This document shows positions 7,751 to 15,350 of a stretch of 64,000 nt of DNA, one piece after another (the first letter of the stretch is position 1; the number at the start of each line of letters is the position of its first letter). A program made the translations under genes and the position numbers. Source of the DNA: CAZAMB01 sp964501365 (GTDB taxonomy: Bacteria > Planctomycetota > Phycisphaerae > UBA1845); contig CAZCST010000014.1 in NCBI GenBank assembly GCA_964501365.1, positions 332,758 through 396,757 on the forward strand, in the 5' to 3' direction. The notes under the pieces are model-generated. The model saw only the letters and a list, made by a program, of their open reading frames with translations, did not search any database and was not told the DNA's origin.

Positions 7751-9064
7751 TCAAGATGATGCACTTGCGGCCGCATCAGAAGTCGTCGCGGGCCTGTCAC
7801 CACCAGGCGGCCCGCCGGAAGATTCTTCCATGAGGACGTCGGCAAGATCGTTGCCATCGACATCCCGGCGAAGCAGAAAATAAATGATTGTGTCGGACGA
7901 TAGACAAAACGAAAACAGGAACGCCCAGGTAAGCCCCACAGCGAGCAAAACGTAAATGCCGATGACGCCTGCCGAGAATTTCTCATAGATTTCAAGCTGC
8001 GACCAATCGGGCCAGCTATGCAGTCCTCCCGCGCCGCCCATCGGCCAGAGCAGTTCCAGTTTGCTGACTCCCTCGCCGCGCTGCCACCACCCAAACGGAG
8101 CCGTACCCCAGGCGACAATTCCGCGCGTTATCGAGACGGCCCAGGTAACGAGAAAGTTGACGATGAGCCAGGAAACCACCGCGAACATGCCCGTGATGAA
8201 GAAGTACAACACGGTTTTCCATGGGCGGGAAAACGGATAGGCAAGACTTCTCGAAAACGAATCGAACGCGTCAGAGCCCTCGACCGCGACCGCTGGCCAG
8301 AACAACCCGCCTCCCACCAGCATTCCCACCGCCAGAACCGCAATAATCAGCCCCCCCAATAACGCCAGAACAAACAGGGGTGCGCCAACAATGTCCCCCA
8401 GAACGGGGATCCGGAGAAATACTCCACCGGCGATCATGACTCCCGCAATCAAAGCCATGAACACAATGGGAATAAGCGGGGCCAGCATGAACCCCCCTAC
8501 CAGCCGCTTCCTGGTGAACGCTAGAGCCTGCCACGCAGTGATTTTTTCATCGCGGGCAAATTGGACTGCCGCGATCCGACAGATCGCGCCGCCCATGAGC
8601 GACCAGATGAACAAGGCTCCGAGAGCGAACAGAACGAAAAAGACAGGATGAAACCGAACCATCCACCAGCTTCCGCGGCCCATCTGCCACAGATAGCGAC
8701 TCCCCATGCTCAGGAATTCGCCCGGCGACTGGAAATTGAGTGGTGTGGCCAGAAGCCCTTGAATCGATTGCTGCGTATGGTCGCGCCAGGATTGAAAAAT
8801 CCCAGCGGGCCCGGCTGGCTCAACATAAATCTGACCTCGCTCGTGGTAAGCGACATACTGAGCGACAGCATTGGCTGAAACGCCCCCATTGCGCGTCCAG
8901 ACCCAATCCAGGAGGCCGCCGTAGGCCAGCGTTGCAACCAGACCCACCAGGGCCAATCCCAGCTTGGCAGGGTGCATGGCAAACCCCAACGCGCGGGCAA
9001 ATTCCTGAAGCCCGCTTGCCTTGAGCCATCCGTCATTCACAACTGCTTGCGACGATTGAGCCAT
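7751..9064 (-). CDS. multi-pass membrane protein, function unknown
   Basis: This 437-residue protein has about six to seven hydrophobic segments, including two long ones near residues 120-150 and 170-240, and a Ser/Ala-rich C-terminal tail. I do not recognise a family motif. The ATG at 9064 is preceded by GGAGA at suitable spacing; an in-frame ATG at 9076 is less well placed. It lies between the PmbA-like gene (same strand, 90 bases downstream) and murE (opposite strand). The fold could be an integral-membrane regulator or transporter domain, but nothing in the sequence decides this. Confidence 0.65.
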   Translation of the reverse strand: MAQSSQAVVNDGWLKASGLQEFARALGFAMHPAKLGLALVGLVATLAYGGLLDWVWTRNGGVSANAVAQYVAYHERGQIYVEPAGPAGIFQSWRDHTQQSIQGLLATPLNFQSPGEFLSMGSRYLWQMGRGSWWMVRFHPVFFVLFALGALFIWSLMGGAICRIAAVQFARDEKITAWQALAFTRKRLVGGFMLAPLIPIVFMALIAGVMIAGGVFLRIPVLGDIVGAPLFVLALLGGLIIAVLAVGMLVGGGLFWPAVAVEGSDAFDSFSRSLAYPFSRPWKTVLYFFITGMFAVVSWLIVNFLVTWAVSITRGIVAWGTAPFGWWQRGEGVSKLELLWPMGGAGGLHSWPDWSQLEIYEKFSAGVIGIYVLLAVGLTWAFLFSFCLSSDTIIYFLLRRDVDGNDLADVLMEESSGGPPGGDRPATTSDAAASASS

Positions 9065-9227
9065 GGAAGTCTCCAAACAGAGAAGGTGCCTGAAAACCGC
9101 AGGCTCGCATTCTGCTGCCGACGGTTTGGACTGTCAACGAATGCGGCCTTTGGCGCCCTTCGAAAGAATTCCTCTGTATTGAAAATCATACGACATTCCC
9201 GATGATATTGCTGTCAGCGGCTTGACT

Positions 9228-9255
9228 TTGAATACCTCGCCAAAATCGGTATAAG
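9228..9255 (+). promoter_or_regulatory. candidate promoter of murE-murF
   Basis: TTGAAT (9228-9233) and TATAAG (9250-9255), separated by 16 bases, form a plausible housekeeping promoter about 50 bases before the murE ATG, in the divergent spacer between the membrane protein gene and murE. The call rests on sequence resemblance only. Confidence 0.45.
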
Positions 9256-9302
9256 CGGGACGCGGCGAGAATGGACGCTTGTACTTGGGACGGTTGCAAG
9301 GA

Positions 9303-10832
9303 ATGCCTTACCCACCCCGAAAACTTTCGGAACTGTTGTCGAAAGCCGACGTTCGCCTCCTTGGCTCCACCGCAATCCCGGACATTTCGGTTTCATTCCT
9401 GACGGACGATTCGAGAAAGGTTCGACCAGGCGCATGCTTCGTGGCCGTTCCAGGAACGCATGCAAACGGGGCGGCTTTCGCAGAACAGGCCCGCGCCAAC
9501 GGCGCCGTGGCGATCATCGGCGGATACGACCTGCCGGATGGAAACATTGCCACCGTTCGCGTCGCTGATCCCCGACGAGCGCTAGCACGACTGGCTGCTG
9601 CCTGGCATGGGCTTCGCGGAAACGAAACCAAGAGCCTTACGCTGGTTGGGGTTACGGGGACGAATGGAAAGACAACAGTCACATGGCTCCTGCGCTCCAT
9701 TCTTCGCGCCGCGGGACTCAAGCCTGCCTTGCTGGGTACAGTCGAATATGACCTGATTGCACAGAAACGATCCGCACCCCTTACCACGCCGGGCGCACTG
9801 GATTTGTGCGAGTCTCTCGCCCTGGCTCGTGATGCGGGCGCGGACTTTGCCGTTTTCGAAGTTTCATCCCATGCGCTTGACCAGGGGCGCTGTGACGGAC
9901 TGGGCTTCGCCGCCGGAGTGTTCACCAACCTGACGGGTGATCATCTCGACTATCACAAAACCATGGACGAATATGCGAAGGCAAAAAAACTACTGATCCA
10001 AATGCTTCCCCCGGATGCGATCGCTGTAATCAATGCCGATGATCCGCGAGGCGGCGAGTTCGCCGCTGCGTCCAACGCACCGGTTCTTACTTTTGGAATT
10101 GAATCCCCGCTGGCCGATGTCAGAGGCGAGCTTTCCTTGCCTGACCGAACCGGAACCAGCTTCGTGCTCCAATCGAAAAGCCTGCGCCTGCCCATACGCC
10201 TTCCATTGATCGGAAAACACAACACTTCCAATGCTCTCGCGGCCGCGGCAACGGCGATCGGCTTGGGGATTCCGCAAGACGCCATACGAAAGGGACTGGA
10301 ATCTGTGCGGGGCGTGCCGGGGCGGCTGCAGCGCGTCGAACCCGATGGATGGCCATTCTCGGTGCTGGTCGATTATGCGCACACCGATGACGCATTGCGA
10401 AACGTGCTTTCTGCCCTGAGACCTCTGACTCCGGGCAGACTGATTTGCGTTTTTGGCTGCGGCGGTGACCGCGATCGCGGCAAGAGGCCCCGCATGGCGG
10501 CCGTCGTCTCGGAATTGGCCGACATGGCGTTTGTCACGAGCGACAACCCGCGCTCTGAATCTCCCGACTCGATTGTGAGGGAAATTCTGGCCGGATTTCC
10601 GCGAAACTCAGGTTGTCGTGTCGAAGCAGTGATCGATCGGCGGGCCGCAATAGTTGCAGCGATCGATGCAGCCCGTGACGGGGATACCATTTTGATCGCC
10701 GGCAAAGGACACGAAGACTATCAGCTGGTCGGCGATCGCGTACTGCCCTTTGATGACGTGAAGATCGCCCGCGAAGCCCTGCACCAGAGCGAAGCAGCGA
10801 ATTTACACACACTTCAGGAGGAAGTGGCATGA
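9303..10832 (+). CDS. murE: UDP-MurNAc-L-Ala-D-Glu:meso-diaminopimelate ligase
   Basis: MurE adds the third residue to the peptidoglycan stem peptide in the cytoplasm, using ATP. The 509-residue protein has the DDSR substrate motif near residue 40, the ATP loop VTGTNGKTT, the SSHALDQGR region and the C-terminal SDNPRSE. The DNPR motif is the known mark of meso-diaminopimelate-specific MurE, in contrast to the lysine enzymes. The start at ATG 9303 fits family starts; a TTG at 9279 would add eight residues. The gene overlaps murF by four bases (ATGA), so the two are co-translated. Confidence 0.95.
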   Translation: MPYPPRKLSELLSKADVRLLGSTAIPDISVSFLTDDSRKVRPGACFVAVPGTHANGAAFAEQARANGAVAIIGGYDLPDGNIATVRVADPRRALARLAAAWHGLRGNETKSLTLVGVTGTNGKTTVTWLLRSILRAAGLKPALLGTVEYDLIAQKRSAPLTTPGALDLCESLALARDAGADFAVFEVSSHALDQGRCDGLGFAAGVFTNLTGDHLDYHKTMDEYAKAKKLLIQMLPPDAIAVINADDPRGGEFAAASNAPVLTFGIESPLADVRGELSLPDRTGTSFVLQSKSLRLPIRLPLIGKHNTSNALAAAATAIGLGIPQDAIRKGLESVRGVPGRLQRVEPDGWPFSVLVDYAHTDDALRNVLSALRPLTPGRLICVFGCGGDRDRGKRPRMAAVVSELADMAFVTSDNPRSESPDSIVREILAGFPRNSGCRVEAVIDRRAAIVAAIDAARDGDTILIAGKGHEDYQLVGDRVLPFDDVKIAREALHQSEAANLHTLQEEVA

Positions 10833-12232
10833 TTCCCATTTCACTCGGCGATATTGCCGGCGCGATCGGCTCAAGGATAGAATCGAACGTCGGCGGAATT
10901 TTTGCTCATCGCGTTTCAACCGATTCCCGAGATATCAAGCCCGGCGATCTGTTCGTGGCCATTCGAGGCCCCAACCACGACGCACACGCTTACATTGATC
11001 AGGCACTTGCGAAAGGTGCTGCGGCCGCGATCGGCGATGCGACGGGAATTGCAAGGGTGAAGTCGGGGCGATCCCGCACGCTCATTGTCGATGACACGGT
11101 ACAGGCATTGGGACAACTTGCGGCGTACTATCGCAAAACCGTGATGTCGGTCGGCACAGTCGTCGTCGCCGTCACCGGCAGCAACGGAAAGACAACCACC
11201 AAGTGCATGATCGACCATGTTTTGAGCGATTGCCTTACCGGCCGCGCATCACCCAAGAGTTTCAACAACAAGATCGGCCTGCCCCTCACGCTTCTCTCCG
11301 CGGAAGCCGGCGATCAATACCTCGTCGCGGAAATCGGAACCAGTGCGCCGGGCGAAATCGCGGAACTGGCCTCAATCGCCTCTCCGGAAGTCGGCGCCCT
11401 GACGTCGATTGCCGAAGCACATCTTGAAGGATTGGGCGACGTGCATGGTGTGGCCGATGAAAAGAGCTCGCTTCTCAAATTTATCCGCCTGGGCGGCCTG
11501 GCTGTGGTGAATATTGACCGGCCCGAAATTCGACCATTCTTGTCTCGAATCCAACGCTCGCGTTTGGTGACGATTGGAACGGATCCGTGTGCAAGCCTGC
11601 CGGTCGCCGATCGCCGATCAACGATCTACAAGAGTAGTTTCCTGCTGGATGGCCGCTTCCACGTCGAGCTGCCCATGCCTGGCGCGCATCACGCAACGAA
11701 CGCCACGATAGCCTTTGCCGTGGCGCGATGGTTCGGAATCGACTGCGAACAAATCATCGACAGGCTTCGCACGTTTGTACCGCCCGAAGGACGCACGCGC
11801 GTCATCGAAACTGGCGGAATAACGATTGTGGACGACGCCTACAATGCCAATCCCGGATCGGTCTCAGCGGCGATTGAAACGCTGCGGAACTCGGACGGCA
11901 GCCGTCGGGTACTTGTCCTTGGCGACATGCTCGAACTGGGACACCACACGCCACAACTACACGGCCAGATTATCCAAGCCGTGGAGCGGGCCGGAATCGA
12001 TCTGCTCATCGGTGTTGGAAACGCAATGACCGAGGCCATTTCGATGACCGCACCGAATCTGCGGCGGCTGCAGACCTACTCGTGTGCCAACGTCGATGCG
12101 GCGGGCGACCTCGTGCATTCGGTCCTTCGGCCTCGCGACGTTGTGTGGCTAAAGGGTTCGCGGGCCGTGGGGCTGGACCGGCTTGTGCGTCAGCTCGAAT
12201 CGCAATGGGGCACGCGATCGGCCGTTGCCTAG
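10829..12232 (+). CDS. murF: UDP-MurNAc-tripeptide:D-Ala-D-Ala ligase
   Basis: MurF completes the cytoplasmic stem peptide by adding D-Ala-D-Ala. The 467-residue protein has the N-terminal STDSRDIKPGDLFVA motif, the ATP loop VTGSNGKTTTK, the NIGLPL-like KIGLPLTLL segment and the C-terminal DDAYNANPGS. A strong ribosome site AGGAGG lies seven bases before the start, inside the end of murE. The stop codon overlaps that of the convergent glycosyltransferase gene in one CTAG (12229-12232). No mraY, murD or ftsW follows, so the usual dcw cluster is broken here. Confidence 0.95.
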   Translation: MIPISLGDIAGAIGSRIESNVGGIFAHRVSTDSRDIKPGDLFVAIRGPNHDAHAYIDQALAKGAAAAIGDATGIARVKSGRSRTLIVDDTVQALGQLAAYYRKTVMSVGTVVVAVTGSNGKTTTKCMIDHVLSDCLTGRASPKSFNNKIGLPLTLLSAEAGDQYLVAEIGTSAPGEIAELASIASPEVGALTSIAEAHLEGLGDVHGVADEKSSLLKFIRLGGLAVVNIDRPEIRPFLSRIQRSRLVTIGTDPCASLPVADRRSTIYKSSFLLDGRFHVELPMPGAHHATNATIAFAVARWFGIDCEQIIDRLRTFVPPEGRTRVIETGGITIVDDAYNANPGSVSAAIETLRNSDGSRRVLVLGDMLELGHHTPQLHGQIIQAVERAGIDLLIGVGNAMTEAISMTAPNLRRLQTYSCANVDAAGDLVHSVLRPRDVVWLKGSRAVGLDRLVRQLESQWGTRSAVA

Positions 12233-13032
12233 ACAGAAAGCGCCAAAGTCTTTCCAAATCCCATTGGACGGCCCTCTGTCAGGCCGCGAAGAGCCAGCAT
12301 TTTCAGATATTCGGGTGCTGGGTCAGGATAGGCCCCCGCCCCCGGAAGCTGCTTCCATTTGGCGAAGAGTTTTTCGTTATCCTCCCGGCCGGGAATCAAA
12401 TCGGCAACCTTGCGCTCGTCGTGGTGCTCGTCATGGTGAATCAGCGCTTTGCGGCAGCCAACGACTTTGAGTCCTTCCTGCAATTGAATCTTCAATGACA
12501 GGTCGGGGTCGAATCCAAAGAAATAGTAGCGCTCGTCGGCGAAGCCGACTTTTTCAAGCAACAATCGCCTTAGCAGCCCGAAATTTGCGTAGGGATAACC
12601 GCGCACATGGCAAAGCTCGTACGATTCGCCTTCGTGGAGTATGCGATCCAGCACGTTGCGCTCGTTGTGCCAATTATGATAGAACGCGACCATGCCCACG
12701 TCCCGCAAGTCGGGTCGTTCGAGGGTTGTGAGTGCTGCTTCGACGCTTCCTGGTAACGGATACGCATCGTCGTTAAGCCACATCACGTATGTCCCGGTGG
12801 CAGCCCTGAAGCCCTTATTGAAGGCGATCACGGCTCCGGCACGCTCGCTCTCAAGGATGACGCGAAGGTCCTTTTGGCGCTTGAGCCATTCGCGTGTGCC
12901 GTCGGTCGAACCGCCATCCACAATGATGGTCTCGGTTGGGATCGAAATACCCCGTCGAATGTTGTCAATGCAAGTCCGCAACCGATCAAATCGGTTGAAT
13001 GTCGGCACAACAATGGAGACAATTCCATACAT
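12229..13032 (-). CDS. family 2 glycosyltransferase
   Basis: This 267-residue protein has the GT-A start SIVVPTFNRFDRLRTC, a VDGGSTDGT nucleotide-binding segment and the metal site NDD in MWLNDDAYP. It should transfer a sugar from a nucleotide donor in the cytoplasm; acceptor unknown. It has no membrane helix. ATG 13032 is chosen; an in-frame TTG at 13038 has a better-spaced GAGG. The gene has no spacer on either side: its stop shares a CTAG with murF and its start shares a CATG with the opposite-strand gene at 13031. Confidence 0.88.
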   Translation of the reverse strand: MYGIVSIVVPTFNRFDRLRTCIDNIRRGISIPTETIIVDGGSTDGTREWLKRQKDLRVILESERAGAVIAFNKGFRAATGTYVMWLNDDAYPLPGSVEAALTTLERPDLRDVGMVAFYHNWHNERNVLDRILHEGESYELCHVRGYPYANFGLLRRLLLEKVGFADERYYFFGFDPDLSLKIQLQEGLKVVGCRKALIHHDEHHDERKVADLIPGREDNEKLFAKWKQLPGAGAYPDPAPEYLKMLALRGLTEGRPMGFGKTLALSV

Positions 13033-14224
13033 GCGCAAATGGACCTCGATTACGGCTTCCTTCAGAGATATCGGCAGATTGGCTGATTCCGGGCAACATC
13101 AGCGTTTCCTGGGAAGCAGTGTCGGGCTCTGCGCATTTTTTGCTTGCGCGCCGATATTTGCCCAGCAACCGGAGAATCGCTCCGGCAGCCAGGCGGCGGC
13201 CAATGCTCCCGTGGAAATCGAACAGGGAATCTGGCCTTCGCCCAAGCTCATGCAGCTCATGCTGACCCGCTGGGCCGAGGAGGCCGGCTACGAATACGAC
13301 CTCGACGACCAGCAGCGAGAGAAAACTCGCAAGGCTGTCGTGGATCGCTGGACAAAGTTTCTTGACGAGAATCGCGACGAGATTCAGCCCCTGACGAACG
13401 AGTTTCTCGAAATGCGAATGGAAATCACCCCCCCGACCAAATCGCGCGTGCAGGAATGGGCCCGGCGGGCCAAACCCGTTTTCGAGAAGACGACAAAGCA
13501 GCTCGACGAGGGCACAGCGGAATACCGGGCAATTCTCCGGCCCAATCAACGCATCAAGTTTGAAATCGACGCCGTGCAGATGAAGGTCGGTCTGGGGCTC
13601 GCGCAACAGAAATTCATCCAGTGGGAAAAAGGCGACTTTGAGCCCGACGATTTCTGGGAGCCGATCGGCCCCGACCGCGACGCCCGCCGCGAAGAACGCA
13701 AAAAGCGCCGCAAGGAGCGAGAGGCCCAGGACGCCGAGCGCGAGCAGAAACGCAAAGCGGCCGACGAGCAGTCCACAAACCCGATCGACGCCGAATTGGA
13801 CTCCTGGCAACAATATGTGGCAGATTTCATTTCGGCGTACGGTCTTGATGCCGGACAGCAAACCACGGCCCAATCCTGCCTCACCGAGTTGCGCAGCCGG
13901 GCCATTGCCCATCGGGATCGGTATCGGGATGAGATCGCCCGACTGGAAGATCGCATCGCGGCCAGCGCCGGCACAGACGAAGAACTCGGCGAAATCAAGG
14001 ATCAACTCAACCGCCTGTACGGGCCGATTGATGATATGTTCAAGGAGCTGCAAACACGACTCGAACAGGTACCCACGGGAGATCAGCGCGCTTCTGCAAA
14101 AGCCGCCCCCAAAATCGAAGCAAAGTCCGCGGCATCGACGAAAAAGTCCGGCGAAAAGGAAGTGCCGGACTCCAAGTCGCAGGAGCCGACGTTGAATAAG
14201 CCCGCGACTCCGCCCGCTCCGTAA
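13031..14224 (+). CDS. secreted coiled-coil protein, function unknown
   Basis: From ATG 13031 the protein has 397 residues: a basic N-terminus, a hydrophobic core (LCAFFACAPIFA) and a likely signal-peptidase site before QQ, so it is predicted to be exported. The mature part is highly charged and helical, with a long Arg/Glu/Lys-rich segment near residues 215-250 and a C-terminal Lys/Pro/Ser-rich tail. I recognise no domain. The frame is open further upstream over the antisense of the glycosyltransferase gene, so the start is uncertain; a TTG near 13078 would also keep the signal peptide. Confidence 0.65.
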   Translation: MRKWTSITASFRDIGRLADSGQHQRFLGSSVGLCAFFACAPIFAQQPENRSGSQAAANAPVEIEQGIWPSPKLMQLMLTRWAEEAGYEYDLDDQQREKTRKAVVDRWTKFLDENRDEIQPLTNEFLEMRMEITPPTKSRVQEWARRAKPVFEKTTKQLDEGTAEYRAILRPNQRIKFEIDAVQMKVGLGLAQQKFIQWEKGDFEPDDFWEPIGPDRDARREERKKRRKEREAQDAEREQKRKAADEQSTNPIDAELDSWQQYVADFISAYGLDAGQQTTAQSCLTELRSRAIAHRDRYRDEIARLEDRIAASAGTDEELGEIKDQLNRLYGPIDDMFKELQTRLEQVPTGDQRASAKAAPKIEAKSAASTKKSGEKEVPDSKSQEPTLNKPATPPAP

Positions 14225-14813
14225 AAATCCAAACGTCCAAAAATCCAAAATGGAGGCGCTGGCACTTGCGCTGATGCGGAAGGTGGGTTCGTTTGTGCAA
14301 CTTTTTGTGTTGGATGGGGACGAGATACCTGCGTGGCGAGCGACAAATGCAGTTTTTGATGCGCGAGTTTGGGTTCGTTTTGAAATGCCATCTCGTGAGT
14401 GAATTCGGTTGTAAGTGATGGAGACGGTTGATCCGCAGATTGCGCCGATTTGCGCGGAGTTGATGGTGTAAAGAGTCGCTGAAAACCAGGTTCGTTTGGA
14501 AATTTGCTGTTTTGGGATTGTGCGTCTCCGGGAGCGACCACGACATCTGGTGTGTGACTCGCTCCACGCCTGAGTGACGTGACCGGGCCTGGCTTGTGTG
14601 CAGTGTGCCTCGCGCATCATAGAAGAGAACATGAGCGGCGCGCGCAGAATGTGGTGACATGGTCCAATGCAGGTTTGAAGCAGGAGTCGACCCTTTCAGG
14701 GTCGGGTGCGTTCTGGACCCGGTTTCCGTGGGCGGCGTCCCGAAAGGCGGGACTTGCCCACGGCTACTATAGGTCAGCCTTTCAGGCTGCGGAAAAGCCC
14801 CACAGCAGCCAAG
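14225..14813. other. gene-free stretch with short repeats
   Basis: About 590 bases contain no convincing gene. Near the left end is a short AT-rich tandem pattern of the form AAAATCCAAA (14225-14250). The nonamer GGTTCGTTT occurs three times (14286-14294, 14372-14380, 14490-14498). Two hairpins with the same core lie at the right (14688-14704 and 14775-14789). Frames open across it give low-complexity, unrecognisable products, so it looks like accumulated dispersed repeats. Confidence 0.6.
14688..14789. repeat. pair of hairpins with a shared CCTTTCAGG core
   Basis: CGACCCT pairs with AGGGTCG around TTC at 14688-14704, and CAGCCT pairs with AGGCTG around TTC at 14775-14789. Both contain CCTTTCAGG but different outer bases, with base changes compensated on the other arm. 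That is the pattern expected of a small family of hairpin repeats. The 70 bases between are GC-rich and non-coding. Confidence 0.5.
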
Positions 14814-15329
14814 TTATAACTGGTAGAACTCGTCAAGCGTGTAAACGCGCCCGCATTCAGGGCAGCGAGGTTCATTTAGGCCGCGCAGGTCGTAATGACA
14901 TTGCGTACACAACGGCACCGAAGTCTTTGCGTCCCACGAATTGCGCATGCACAATAAGTAGACAAATGCAGCCAAGAACGATAGAGCCCGAAAGAAATAT
15001 AATGCCTGGAAGCGAATCGTACTAAGGGACCATCCAAACATATCAACGAAACTGACAATATCTCCTGCTATCAACGCCACTGACCAAAGTCCAAAGGCCA
15101 ACAGCATTCGATTCTGTCGCACCAGTATTAGGATCCCTGAAAATAACGCGAACCAGCATTGCGCAACCGAAACAGCGACACTCACCCTCATCGAAGTTCC
15201 GCGGAGGCTTGGCAGTGTGAATAGCAAGAACACAATGTGGCCAACAAAAATGAAGTTTAGCGCTCCGTAAACAATCAGCGCAATGCCGAATGCGCGGAGC
15301 AAATACTTACTCTTGCTCACGTCTTTCAT
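14814..15329 (-). CDS. four-helix membrane protein with C-terminal zinc ribbon
   Basis: This 171-residue protein has about four transmembrane helices (near residues 10-37, 50-68, 75-95 and 108-125), then a cytoplasmic zinc ribbon CTQCHYDLRGL with CPECG close to the C-terminus. The ribbon matches the N-terminal ribbon of the protein at 5688, so the window has two members of one ribbon family with the membrane part on opposite sides. Function is unknown. It lies 22 bases downstream of nothing on its own strand and just upstream of ppdK in the same direction, though the dikinase has its own promoter region on the far side. Confidence 0.7.
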   Translation of the reverse strand: MKDVSKSKYLLRAFGIALIVYGALNFIFVGHIVFLLFTLPSLRGTSMRVSVAVSVAQCWFALFSGILILVRQNRMLLAFGLWSVALIAGDIVSFVDMFGWSLSTIRFQALYFFRALSFLAAFVYLLCMRNSWDAKTSVPLCTQCHYDLRGLNEPRCPECGRVYTLDEFYQL

Positions 15330-15350
15330 GGCGTTGAAACCAGCTTTGCA

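Noticed and set aside
12986..14632. A 548-codon open frame on the minus strand opposite the secreted coiled-coil gene
   Set aside because: It is antisense to a gene with a signal peptide, its product has no recognisable domain and has the odd composition of a complementary frame.
14579..15025. A 148-codon plus-strand frame near the hairpin pair
   Set aside because: It crosses repeat hairpins and then runs antisense to the zinc-ribbon membrane protein; no support for coding.
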